Source: CAZBDU01 sp964490725
Lineage (GTDB): Bacteria > Spirochaetota > Spirochaetia > SZUA-6 > DRHE01
Length of the DNA: 64,000 nucleotides
Direction: 5' to 3'
Assembly: GCA_964490725.1 (NCBI GenBank)
Contig: CAZBDU010000008.1
Span: forward strand, 1-64,000
Positions within the stretch are counted from its first letter, which is position 1, and the number at the start of each line of letters is the position of its first letter. The translations under genes and the position numbers were made by a program. The notes below the pieces were generated by a model. The model worked only from the letters and a program-made list of their open reading frames with translations. It searched no databases and was not told where the DNA came from. Below are positions 6,852 to 14,031 of this stretch, in pieces.

Positions 6852-7647
6852 GATTCTTCTCCTTACAGTCCATGGCAATCTGAGCGTTTCCTGCTCGCGC
6901 CACCCCGGTGGATCTGTTCGTAGCCCGACTCATATTCTGCTGACCGCCGGGATGAGCATCCACGCTGGCGAAGGCGTCCCCGGTCCCGGGGTAGTAAGCC
7001 GGCACGAAGGTGCAGTCCACCTTCCAGATGCGGCCGTCCGCGCGATTGTATGCAACCACGGCGGAAGTGTCGCCTCCCTGGTCGAGGGGCACACTGGTGG
7101 CGACCACCACGGAAGGGCCCATGTCCGCCAGTCGCACCAGCCAGTCCTTCAGCTCTCCTGTCTCGATCCGTTTCCTGTATGGGCGATCCAAGAGAAAGCA
7201 GGCCTCGGTGAAGTTCGGCGTAATGATCCGTGCCTTTCCTACCAGGCGGCGCATGCCTTGGATCAACTCGGGTTGAACGGGACCGTAGGGCTTGCCCTGG
7301 TCCCCCATTACAGGATCGACCAGTGCCAGCTGCCGCTCCGCTGCAAAGGCGTCGATGAGCTCGGAGACGATGTCGATCTGCTGTGAGGAACCGAGAAAGC
7401 CGCTGTACACCGCATCGAAGCGCAGTTGGAGCTCGGTCCAGTGCTCGATGACGGCTCGCATGTGCCCGCTCAGGTCAACGAAGCGGTATCCTTCGAACCC
7501 GCCGGTGTGAGTCGAAAACACCGCCGTGGGCAAAGGGCACACCTGGATCCCCATGGTCGCCAGGATGGGGATGATCACCGTCAGCGAAGCGCGCCCGAAT
7601 CCGGACAGATCGTGGATCGCGGCAATTCTCGGGACCGGGGAATTCAC
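6844..7647 (-). CDS. Pyridoxal/pyridoxamine kinase-like protein with altered C-terminus
   Basis: The 267-residue product follows PdxY/PdxK for most of its length: IHDLSGFGRASLTVIIPILA at the start, PTAVFSTHTGGF, DPVMGDQGKPYGP, TPNFTEA, and the anion-hole/catalytic YPGTGDAFASV at about 220-230. Such kinases phosphorylate pyridoxal, pyridoxine or related B6 vitamers with ATP. After GDAFASV the usual C-terminal helices are missing. Instead there is a 35-40 residue unrelated polar tail that overlaps the next gene, suggesting a truncated C-terminus. Activity is therefore uncertain. It overlaps the radical SAM gene by 4 bp. Confidence 0.75.
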   Translation of the reverse strand: MNSPVPRIAAIHDLSGFGRASLTVIIPILATMGIQVCPLPTAVFSTHTGGFEGYRFVDLSGHMRAVIEHWTELQLRFDAVYSGFLGSSQQIDIVSELIDAFAAERQLALVDPVMGDQGKPYGPVQPELIQGMRRLVGKARIITPNFTEACFLLDRPYRKRIETGELKDWLVRLADMGPSVVVATSVPLDQGGDTSAVVAYNRADGRIWKVDCTFVPAYYPGTGDAFASVDAHPGGQQNMSRATNRSTGVARAGNAQIAMDCKEKNHA

Positions 7648-8597
7648 ATGCGCCTCCTGCGCCCGGGGAATCTTCGCACGAAGTAGTTGCGCCCCTCGTA
7701 CTGTGTTTCCACCAGCAGGCCCCGGTCCATCATCTCACGCACCACAGCCCAGTCAGCCTGCGTTTTCTCCAGGAGCTCGCGTACCGCCTCCTCCCGCATG
7801 GGGTGCACGGCGGTAATGGCGAGCAGGTCCTCCTCTGCCTTCCCGGTGGCGGAGAAAGCGTTTCCCTCGTAGCCGATCAGGTGCTCCACCCGTGCCACTT
7901 CCCGGCTCAGAATCTGGTGAGCCCTGGCCACGGTTTCTTCGGAGGGTTGCCGGACCCAACTCTCCGCCGGAGGGCGGGTCGGGATGGACAGATAGGCCAC
8001 GTCCGGCTTGAGGCGGCCGAGAAAAGCCGCGATGGAGTTCAGGGTGCCGTCCCCGTCGTTCACCCCTCGCACCAGCATGGTCTCGGTGGCCAGGATCCCC
8101 CGGTAGCTTTTCCTGAACTCCAGCATTCCTTCCAGAATGTCGTCCAGCCTCAGCGCGCCGTGGGGCCGGTTGACCCTTTCCCAACAGGGGGCCGTCACCG
8201 AGTCGAGCTTGAATGAAACCCAATCGGCCTGAATCAGGGCATCCCGCACATCCTCACGCCCGAGGAGGCTGCCGTTGGTGATCACGGCGATCCTGATCCC
8301 CAGGGGCTTCAACAGCTCGATGGTGGCCGCAAGATTCGAGTCCAGGGTCGGCTCCCCGTCAGGCACGAAGGTCAGGTAGTCGACCGCTTCGCCCAAGTCC
8401 CGAAGCCTGGCCGTCTTTTTCCGCACCTCGCGAACGATTGCTCCGGGCTCTGAGAACTCCGCTGGCTCGACCTGAAAATGCCGTGTGCGTCCGACCTGGC
8501 AGTAGGCGCAGGAATAGCTGCACACCTTGTAGGGGATGTTGTTGATGCCCAGGCTGCGTCCCAGGCGCCTGGAAGGAACGGGGCCGAAGGTGATCAT
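7644..8597 (-). CDS. Radical SAM protein (COG0731-like) with C-terminal winged helix
   Basis: This 317-residue protein has the radical SAM cluster motif CSYSCAYC (C26, C30, C33) right after FGPVPSRRLGRSLGINNIP, the signature of the COG0731 group. TFVPDGEPTLD and FKLDSV follow along the TIM barrel. The last 70 residues (AVHPMREEAVRELLEKTQAD onward) look like a winged-helix domain. The reaction is unknown, and relatives in anaerobes are annotated only as Fe-S oxidoreductases. It is the first gene of the minus-strand operon whose operator-bearing promoter is at 8804-8832. The promoter leaves a leader of about 200 nt with no recognised gene. Confidence 0.85.
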   Translation of the reverse strand: MITFGPVPSRRLGRSLGINNIPYKVCSYSCAYCQVGRTRHFQVEPAEFSEPGAIVREVRKKTARLRDLGEAVDYLTFVPDGEPTLDSNLAATIELLKPLGIRIAVITNGSLLGREDVRDALIQADWVSFKLDSVTAPCWERVNRPHGALRLDDILEGMLEFRKSYRGILATETMLVRGVNDGDGTLNSIAAFLGRLKPDVAYLSIPTRPPAESWVRQPSEETVARAHQILSREVARVEHLIGYEGNAFSATGKAEEDLLAITAVHPMREEAVRELLEKTQADWAVVREMMDRGLLVETQYEGRNYFVRRFPGRRRRM

Positions 8598-8803
8598 CAG
8601 CCGCGGCTCCTCATGTGGGGGAAGTCGGCTCGTACGCCGCTTCAGTCATGAGCACGTCCTTCTCCTTGGCTCCGTATCGCTGCCCGATACGCCCAAACGA
8701 AGGCATCCTCTTGCTTCGCTGTTCCCACGGCCACCCGAATGTGTGCAGGTCCAGGCTGCAATGGCATAGACCCCCACGCGATAGTAAGATTACTCTCATT
8801 CAA

Positions 8804-8832
8804 GGAATAATGAGAATATGCTCATTTGTCAA
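8804..8832 (-). promoter_or_regulatory. Promoter with palindromic operator for the radical SAM-Mrp operon
   Basis: On the minus strand TTGACA (8832-8827), 17 bp, then TATTCC (8809-8804). The spacer is the perfect-armed palindrome AATGAG-CATATT-CTCATT (8826-8809). The stretch from TTGACA through CTCATTA differs from the site at 2251-2275 by one base, so both units should share a regulator. Confidence 0.7.
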
Positions 8833-8854
8833 GCGAAAAGTGAATAGACGCCCG

Positions 8855-8922
8855 TCGAAAGACCCGCTGGATTTCTGGCAGGTTAGCCGTGGCCTACCTG
8901 CCGGCAGGCACAGGCAGGCGAA
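8855..8922. repeat. 68-bp dispersed repeat, copy B
   Basis: This partner of copy A at 3864-3931 is about 88% identical over 68 bp. It contains a perfect 12-bp palindrome CCTGCCGGCAGG (8897-8908) and the internal repeats GGCAGGCA and GGCAGGCG. It lies in the 560-bp gap between two divergent transcription units, next to the operator at 8809-8826. The rest of that gap (8923-9050) shows no recognisable gene. Confidence 0.7.
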
Positions 8923-9052
8923 TTCCGGCGTGGGGTTGGCTTCCGGAGCCAGGAGAGTAGCTCGTGGTCCCGGGAGGAAAGCGAAGATGGAGGCGCAGCA
9001 GGGACCGATGGCAGATTGGTATGGTACTACGGTCGCCGCTCTCCTTCCCGTG

Positions 9053-9093
9053 TTGATGTTTCAGGCCACGAACATTATACTATATCTGAAACA
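9053..9093 (+). promoter_or_regulatory. Promoter flanked by an 8-bp inverted repeat
   Basis: TTGATG (9053-9058), 17 bp, TATACT (9076-9081) form a good promoter. An inverted repeat TGTTTCAG (9057-9064) and CTGAAACA (9086-9093) embraces the spacer and -10, as an operator would. It should drive the DUF1638/CooC remnants and the DtxR-like gene, and differs in sequence from the three AATGA-type operators. Confidence 0.55.
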
Positions 9094-9158
9094 GAAGTCT
9101 GCCTTCCGTCTTGCAGGTTCGGAGTAGACCCGCGCTTCGCAGCGAAAAGGAGAAGCCG

Positions 9159-9363
9159 GTGACTGAAGCAGACATTTCGTTCCAGGAGTTTGCCGTGGTC
9201 GCCTGCGGCACTCTCGCCATGGAGCTGAACCATCTGAAGCAGAGCGGATTCCTGAACGCCCGCAAGCTCCTGTTCACCAAGCCAGGCCGGCACGAGGTCC
9301 CCAAGGAGCTGGAAATCCAGCTCGCAGAGCGAATACGCGTCGCGAAGCGTTTCGCCGAAAAAG
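9159..9363 (+). pseudogene. DUF1638-like N-terminal fragment
   Basis: GTG at 9159 has a good AAGGAG site 7 bp upstream. The product runs ISFQEFAVVACGTLAMELNH and on to LAERIRVAKRFAEKG, matching the first part of DUF1638-type proteins (an early ACG motif followed by E-L). That family is linked with corrinoid or one-carbon gene clusters. After about 68 residues homology stops and the frame runs into out-of-frame CooC sequence, ending at 9455. The rest of the gene has been deleted. Confidence 0.5.
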
Positions 9364-9660
9364 GGATGCGACCTCCTCCTGGTGGTGGTGGAACCCTCCA
9401 GAGAATCGAGAGAGCTCGGGGCAAGGATAGCAACAATGGTTCAGGGTCTGGGTAAAGAGGTCTACTTCATCCTGAACAAATTCGACGCGGCAAGCGAACG
9501 TGCTACCCTGGACTGCCTCCCGCAGGACAGGGTGATTGCCTCCATACCGCTTGATCGGAGAGTCTTCGAGCGCGGGTTGGACGGCAGTGAGCTCGACTTC
9601 AAGCTCGAGGGCGTCGGTAAGATCGCCGATTTTCTGGACAGAATGGCAGGAACAACGTGA
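9364..9660 (+). pseudogene. CooC-like ATPase, C-terminal fragment
   Basis: In a different frame from the DUF1638 piece, the sequence reads GCDLLLVVVEPSRESRELGA and later VYFILNKFD and IPLDRRVFERGLDG, ending with a stop at 9658-9660. This is the C-terminal third of CooC/MinD-like ATPases, which load nickel into carbon monoxide dehydrogenase. The Walker A half is missing and there is no start codon in frame at the junction. It looks like the far side of a deletion that fused two genes out of frame. The next gene starts just downstream. Confidence 0.55.
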
Positions 9661-9674
9661 CCAGGGGGGCCGCC

Positions 9675-10184
9675 ATGCGGAAAGAGCTCAGCTCCACGCT
9701 CGAGGACTACCTGGAAGCGATCTACGGCATCGAGAAGAAGAAACGGGCCGCACGGGTGCGTGACATTGCCGGCCGCGTAGGGGTCACCAAGTCGACGGTC
9801 AATGCTGCTCTCAAGAGCCTGGCTGCCAAGCAGCTGGTGGAGTACGAGCCCTACGAGCTGATTGTACTGACGCCGGAGGGACGGGAAAAGGCTCTCAGCA
9901 TCGTCATGAATCACTATATCATCAGTGACTTCCTGCAGAGCGTTCTGGCGCTGGGCCGGGAGCGGGCCGAGCGCATGGCCTGCGAGCTGGAGCATGCCGT
10001 GGACACTGAGATGATGGAGCGCTTCATCTGCTTCCTGGCCTTTGCGAGGAAGTTCGCGGCGGATGGGTCCGACCTGATGGGGGAGTTCCGCCGCTTTCTG
10101 AACGAGGGCTACGAGGCTCGGCTCTGCCAGGCCCTGGCCCGGGAGTACAGGGAGCGAATGGAGGCGGAGATCGAGGCAGAGTAG
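9675..10184 (+). CDS. DtxR/MntR-family metal-dependent repressor
   Basis: This 169-residue regulator has the DtxR-type winged helix (LSSTLEDYLEAIYGIE, then VRDIAGRVGVTKSTVNAALK) followed by a helical dimerisation/metal domain with LTPEGREKALSIVMNHYIIS and the acidic/histidine segment ACELEHAVDTEMMERF. Such proteins repress promoters when loaded with Fe(II) or Mn(II). ATG 9675 is preferred to GTG 9657 because AGGGGGG lies just before it. It is the only repressor encoded among the three operator-bearing units at 2251, 8804 and 11041, so it is their likely regulator. That link is inference. Confidence 0.85.
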   Translation: MRKELSSTLEDYLEAIYGIEKKKRAARVRDIAGRVGVTKSTVNAALKSLAAKQLVEYEPYELIVLTPEGREKALSIVMNHYIISDFLQSVLALGRERAERMACELEHAVDTEMMERFICFLAFARKFAADGSDLMGEFRRFLNEGYEARLCQALAREYRERMEAEIEAE

Positions 10185-10292
10185 GTTTTCCGCCGGCGAT
10201 CCCTGAAGCGTGCGTTTTGCCTCAAACCGAACGAGGTGGAAGGGCAGGGGTTCCACTGTCTGGTAGCCCACAAGATGTATCTCAGCTGACCA

Positions 10293-10928
10293 ATGGCGAG
10301 AGTCGATGCCTTCGACAAGCACTTCCGCAAATACGAGCAGTGGTTTTCCGACAACTACTACGTTTATCTCTCCGAGCTCAGAGCTGTGGGGCACATGCTC
10401 CCCGCCGCTGGCGAGGGGCTGGAGGTCGGGGTGGGAAGCGGCAGATTCGCGGAGCCCTTCGGCATCAGATTCGGCCTGGAGCCTTCCCGAGCCATGCGCC
10501 GGCTGGCGGAATCCAGGGGGATCGAGGTCTGCGACGGAGTCGCCGAGGATCTCCCTTTTGCGGACGAGCGGTTCGATTTCGTGCTGATGGTCACGACGAT
10601 CTGTTTTGTGGACGACGCAGGCCGCTGCTTTCGGGAAGTGCGGCGGGTATTGAAGGACGGTGGCGTCTTCGTGGTCGGCTTCGTCGACAAGGACAGTCCC
10701 TTGGGTCGGGTCTATCAGAAACATAAAGAGGGAAGCCCCTTCTACCGGGAAGCGACATTCTACTCCGCCAGGCAGGTACTGTCCTTCCTCCGCGGCGGCG
10801 GGTTCGACCAACCGCAGGTAATCCAGACCGTATTCGGCCAGCTTGGCGACATCGACACGGTTCAGGATTTCAAGAGCGGCTGCGGCGAAGGGGGCTTCGT
10901 AGTGATTCGGGCGTGCAAAGGCCTGTGA
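10293..10928 (+). CDS. Class I SAM-dependent methyltransferase
   Basis: The 211-residue protein has the class I methyltransferase pattern: a degenerate motif I (GLEVGVGSGRFAEPFG, about 43-58), an acidic strand end (GLEPSRAM), motif II/III (LPFADERFDFVLMVTTICFV) and a post-III segment (RVLKDGGVFVVGFVDKDSPL). Substrate is unknown. There is no strong ribosome site before the ATG at 10293. The preceding 100 bp encode, without a start, a cysteine-containing peptide (KPNEVEGQGFHCLVAHKMYL) ending at a stop just before this gene. That may be a leftover of another gene. Confidence 0.75.
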   Translation: MARVDAFDKHFRKYEQWFSDNYYVYLSELRAVGHMLPAAGEGLEVGVGSGRFAEPFGIRFGLEPSRAMRRLAESRGIEVCDGVAEDLPFADERFDFVLMVTTICFVDDAGRCFREVRRVLKDGGVFVVGFVDKDSPLGRVYQKHKEGSPFYREATFYSARQVLSFLRGGGFDQPQVIQTVFGQLGDIDTVQDFKSGCGEGGFVVIRACKGL

Positions 10929-11040
10929 AAAGGGGTGCGACGGGGTGCTGCGCGACGCGCCGTCGGGGACCGGCCGCCGGAGGTCGCCCCGTCGCTGGCC
11001 GCAGATCCCGGTGCAGGCGGATGGGCAGAAGGATTGCCCC

Positions 11041-11091
11041 TTGACGAAAAGAGGAGAACGGCGCTATATTGGTTATGAACATATGCTTGAA
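11041..11091 (+). promoter_or_regulatory. Promoter and downstream operator for the DUF134/DUF5320 unit
   Basis: TTGACG (11041-11046), 18 bp, TATATT (11065-11070). Right after the -10, TATGAACATATGCTTGAA (11074-11091) matches 12 of 18 positions of the operator at 2257-2274, including the core TGAACATAT. Placement over the transcription start again suits repression. The weaker match makes shared regulation likely but not certain. Confidence 0.5.
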
Positions 11092-11118
11092 ACCAGGCTT
11101 GAGGAGACATGAATTCGA

Positions 11119-11487
11119 GTGGCACGTCCCATGAAACCCCGCTGGGTCGGCTTCGAGCCGCCTCGAGTGTGCTTTCTGCCGCAGCCGGTCCCTATCGGTC
11201 CGGTCGGGCTCGTGGTGCTCACGATCGATGAGCTGGAAGCGATCAGGCTGGCCGATCTGGAGGGTCTCGCCCAGGCGGAAGCGGCCAGCCGGATGAACGT
11301 GTCCCGACCTACCTTCGGCAGAATCGTCGAACAGGCACGGAGGAAGGTGGCGGAAGGCCTGGTTCACGGCAGGGGAATCGGCTTCGAAGGCGGAGTCGTG
11401 AGATTCCATCCTCCCTATGGCCCGCCCTGGGGGGGAAGGGGGCGTGGGCGAGGTCCCCATGGCCACGGCAAGGGGCCGTGGCGCTAG
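11119..11487 (+). CDS. DUF134 family DNA-binding protein
   Basis: The 122-residue product matches DUF134 (COG1342). MKPRWVGFEPPRVCFLPQPV opens it, then LTIDELEAIRLADLEGLAQA, and a sigma-like helix-turn-helix AASRMNVSRPTFGRIVEQAR at about 55-75. A Gly/Arg/His-rich tail ends the protein. The family is a predicted transcription regulator found beside Mrp ATPases, NifX-like proteins and DUF5320 genes, as here. GTG 11119 is used. The nearest GGAG is 12 bp upstream, a little far. Confidence 0.85.
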   Translation: MARPMKPRWVGFEPPRVCFLPQPVPIGPVGLVVLTIDELEAIRLADLEGLAQAEAASRMNVSRPTFGRIVEQARRKVAEGLVHGRGIGFEGGVVRFHPPYGPPWGGRGRGRGPHGHGKGPWR

Positions 11488-11513
11488 ATACTGAAGCGAG
11501 GAGGTGAGAGACT

Positions 11514-11807
11514 ATGCCGAGAGGAGATGGAACCGGTCCCGCTGGAATGGGGGCGATGACCGGCAGAGCGGCCGGGTACTGCGCCGGATTCGGCGTGCCG
11601 GGATACCTCAACCCCTACGGGGGCCGGGTGGTGGCCGGCCGGCCTGTGGCCTACCCACCGCGGTGGGGTCCCGGCGCGTACGCGGTCGGGCCATACGGCG
11701 GGGTTGGCTACCCGCTATTCGGGCGGTTCCGGCGCATGGGCCGTGGTTACGGGTACGGCTTGGGCTACGGCTTCGGGCGAGGTCGCGGCCGGGGCTGGGG
11801 GTGGTAG
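11514..11807 (+). CDS. DUF5320-type Gly/Tyr/Arg-rich small protein
   Basis: The 97-residue protein begins MPRGDGTGPAGMGAMTGRAA then GYCAGFGVPGYLNPYG, the DUF5320 N-terminal signature, with a single Cys. The rest is low-complexity Gly, Tyr, Arg and Pro (GRGYGYGLGYGFGRGRGRG). A strong GAGGAGGTGAG site precedes the ATG. Function is unknown. Such proteins recur next to Mrp/NBP35 and NifX-like genes in anaerobes. It lies 26 bp after DUF134 and is probably cotranscribed with it. Confidence 0.8.
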   Translation: MPRGDGTGPAGMGAMTGRAAGYCAGFGVPGYLNPYGGRVVAGRPVAYPPRWGPGAYAVGPYGGVGYPLFGRFRRMGRGYGYGLGYGFGRGRGRGWGW

Positions 11808-11867
11808 CGGAGCGCGGCGTTGTCGCGCGGTGATGCAAGGAAACAGCGTGAGCAAGGAGGGTGTCAA

Positions 11868-12212
11868 ATGCCTTTAGGAGATAGAACCGGTCCAGCAGGG
11901 ATGGGACCGATGACCGGCCGTGCGGCCGGCTACTGCGCTGGGTATGAAGCGCCGGGATTCATGAACCCCTACGGAAGAAGGATGGGGGGAGGCTTCGGCT
12001 GGGGGCGAGGCCGAGGGCCCTTTGGGGGCTACCCGCCGGGCGTGGGATTCTGGGGTGCGCCTTATGGTGTGTACCCGTATGCCCCTTCCTACTCAGGGGA
12101 ACAGGAAAAACAGGCGCTCCAGAGCCAGGTCAAGTTCTTCGAGGACCAGATCGCCGCTTTGAGGAAGCGCATTGAGGAGCTGGAAAGCGAAGCCTCGCAG
12201 GACAAGGGTTGA
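11868..12212 (+). CDS. DUF5320 domain-containing protein with C-terminal coiled coil
   Basis: This is a second DUF5320 protein of 114 residues: MPLGDRTGPAGMGPMTGRAA, GYCAGYEAPGFMNPYG, a Gly/Pro/Tyr-rich middle, and a charged helical end (KQALQSQVKFFEDQIAALRK) with heptad spacing typical of a short coiled coil. AAGGAGG lies 7 bp before the ATG at 11868. The first 40 residues are nearly the same as in the preceding protein, so the two arose by duplication. The coiled coil suggests oligomerisation. Function is unknown. Confidence 0.8.
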   Translation: MPLGDRTGPAGMGPMTGRAAGYCAGYEAPGFMNPYGRRMGGGFGWGRGRGPFGGYPPGVGFWGAPYGVYPYAPSYSGEQEKQALQSQVKFFEDQIAALRKRIEELESEASQDKG

Positions 12213-12232
12213 CGGCCGGGATCCCGGCCGTC
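12211..12232. terminator. Perfect GC-rich palindrome after the DUF5320 unit
   Basis: A 22-bp perfect palindrome with arms GACGGCCGGGA and TCCCGGCCGTC begins inside the stop codon region of the second DUF5320 gene. It can fold into a strong hairpin but no T-run follows, so it may be a terminator or an RNA-stabilising end. Confidence 0.5.
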
Positions 12233-12794
12233 GAGAGCGCCCGGCTGAGCTTCGATGAATGGTTAGCAGAAACGCTTCTTCCGGCCTGCAGCCGCCAGCG
12301 TTGAGCGCGGGCCAGGCGCCGGAGCTCCGCCCGCGGTCATGCGTGCCGGGCGCGGCCAGTTGGAGCGCGCGAGCCTCGCTGACAACGGACATTGGTGCTG
12401 TTCGGAAATGCTCGGAGGGCACGGATCCGGACCTGAGTAGCCCAGCCGGCGTTCCGGGGCGGGAGGCCGTCACTCAGAGCCGCGCTGGTTGGATCCGTAC
12501 AGTCAGGCTCGCGCCCTTTCCGGTATCGGGACAGCCCCGCGACAACCGATAGCGGAAGGCAGAGCCAGAACTGGCCACGGTGGGGGACAAGGCAAACGGG
12601 TCCGGTACATCACAGCCGTTGCCGTTTGGGCCCGCCTCTTGGCCGCCCGGGATCATTTCAGCCCACGGCGGTACCGGGGCTGTACCACGAACAAGCCATT
12701 CATGAAAGCTCGAAACCAGCAACCATGCGGGCATGGCTCTCGAGGCGTTTCGTGGCCCTGAAGGGTTCGTTGCTGTAGTATAGCTCCCAGAACC
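12233..12794. other. 562-bp gap; possible histidine-kinase C-terminal remnant
   Basis: No intact gene is evident. On the minus strand at about 12474-12569 a short stretch (GCPDTGKGASLTVRIQPARL, then stop) resembles the last strand of a histidine-kinase ATPase domain (PG-KGS-FTVRLP). It has no upstream N, G1 or F boxes, so at best it is a small relic. The rest shows nothing I recognise. Confidence 0.3.
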
Positions 12795-14012
12795 ATGTTC
12801 GGGTATCGCTCCACCGGCCGCTATGCTGATAGGGGCAGTCGACGATGGACTCCACCAGAACAGCGCTCACGCTGGATCAGCCTGTCGGGTGTGAGGTCCA
12901 CCTTCCTCTCGTTCACCACCGTGATCCTGATCCTGTCGATCCTGGCCGGATGCGCAAGCTGCAAATGGAATCTCGACCTGGTGGACTACACTCCGCTGCC
13001 CGGGGGTGACTGGCGGGTCTCCACGCCGGAAGAGCAGAGACTGGATCCGATGCTCGTGGCGGAGTTGTACTTCAACGCGGCCAAGGTGGAAACCCTCTAC
13101 TCGCTGCTGGTGGTCAAGAACGGCTATCTGATCGCTGAAGGGTACTTCCATGAAGGGGCGGTTGACCGGAAGGCCCGACTGCAGTCGGCCACGAAGAGCG
13201 TCACCTCGGCGCTCGTGGGGATCGCGCTGGAGCAGGGTTTTCTTTCGAGCGTGGATCAGAAGATGATGGAGTTCTTCCCTGAGCTCGCCGCCCAGATCAC
13301 CGATCCCAGGAAGAACGAGATCACCATCCGGCAGATGCTGCAGATGCGCGCTGGATATCCATGGGAGGAGTCCACGCCGGAGCTGTTCGAGATGCTGTAT
13401 TCCGGCTTCCGGCCCTCGCTCCTGGTCGACGTTCCTCTGTCCTACGACCCCGGAACCGACTTCGAATACAGCAGTCTGACCTCGCATCTCCTGGGCGTCA
13501 TCGTGGCCCGGGTCTGCAGCACGGATCTCAAGTCGTATGCTCAGGCGAATCTGGTTACGCCGATTGGCGCGGAGATGGGCGATTGGATCCAGGATTGGGA
13601 AGGCTACTACAACGGCCATGCGGATCTCCACCTCACCGCGCGGGACATGGCCAAGCTCGGCCTGCTGTATCTCGGCGACGGCGTGTACGCCGGCAATCAA
13701 ATCGTCCCCGCCGGGTGGGTGCATGATTCGCTGCAAACCTACTCGGAAGACGCCTGGGACTACAGGGTGGGGCGCAACTTCACCGAGATGGGCTACGGCT
13801 ATCAGTGGTGGTCCGCCAGGGCTGGCGACCATCGTTTCAACTTTGCATGGGGACACGGCGGACAACAGATTGCCCTCCTGGATGAGCTGGACATGGTGAT
13901 TGTCGTCACCGCGGATCCGTTGGTGGGCCAGCATGGGGGAGGCCCCTGGAGGCGCGAGAAGGAGAACCTCAATCTGGTGGGCAATTTCATCAACTCCCTG
14001 CCGAGTGAGTGA
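12795..14012 (+). CDS. Serine hydrolase lipoprotein (beta-lactamase/6-aminohexanoate hydrolase family), first copy
   Basis: The 405-residue product has a hydrophobic signal ending in the lipobox LAGC (C53 from the first ATG). It then has the class C beta-lactamase/NylB-like fold: catalytic S131-x-x-K134 in SATKS, a Tyr in FEYSSLTSHLL, and the C-terminal WGHGG box. Such enzymes hydrolyse esters or amides at the envelope, and the substrate is unknown. The 46-residue segment before the signal is unusually long. GTG 12891 would give a normal lipoprotein start and may be the true one. About two thirds of residues match the copy at 14583-15749, with a beta-barrel gene between. Confidence 0.8.
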   Translation: MFGYRSTGRYADRGSRRWTPPEQRSRWISLSGVRSTFLSFTTVILILSILAGCASCKWNLDLVDYTPLPGGDWRVSTPEEQRLDPMLVAELYFNAAKVETLYSLLVVKNGYLIAEGYFHEGAVDRKARLQSATKSVTSALVGIALEQGFLSSVDQKMMEFFPELAAQITDPRKNEITIRQMLQMRAGYPWEESTPELFEMLYSGFRPSLLVDVPLSYDPGTDFEYSSLTSHLLGVIVARVCSTDLKSYAQANLVTPIGAEMGDWIQDWEGYYNGHADLHLTARDMAKLGLLYLGDGVYAGNQIVPAGWVHDSLQTYSEDAWDYRVGRNFTEMGYGYQWWSARAGDHRFNFAWGHGGQQIALLDELDMVIVVTADPLVGQHGGGPWRREKENLNLVGNFINSLPSE

Positions 14013-14031
14013 CGAGGAGGAGGAGTCCACG

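Noticed and set aside
8611..8799. A 62-residue minus-strand ORF in the leader of the radical SAM operon
   Set aside because: It starts almost at the predicted transcription start with no ribosome site and matches nothing I know. Kept only as leader sequence.
10185..10289. Possible short coding piece before the methyltransferase (KPNEVEGQGFHCLVAHKMYL)
   Set aside because: It looks protein-like but has no start codon and no recognised family, so it was noted in the methyltransferase entry rather than listed as a gene.
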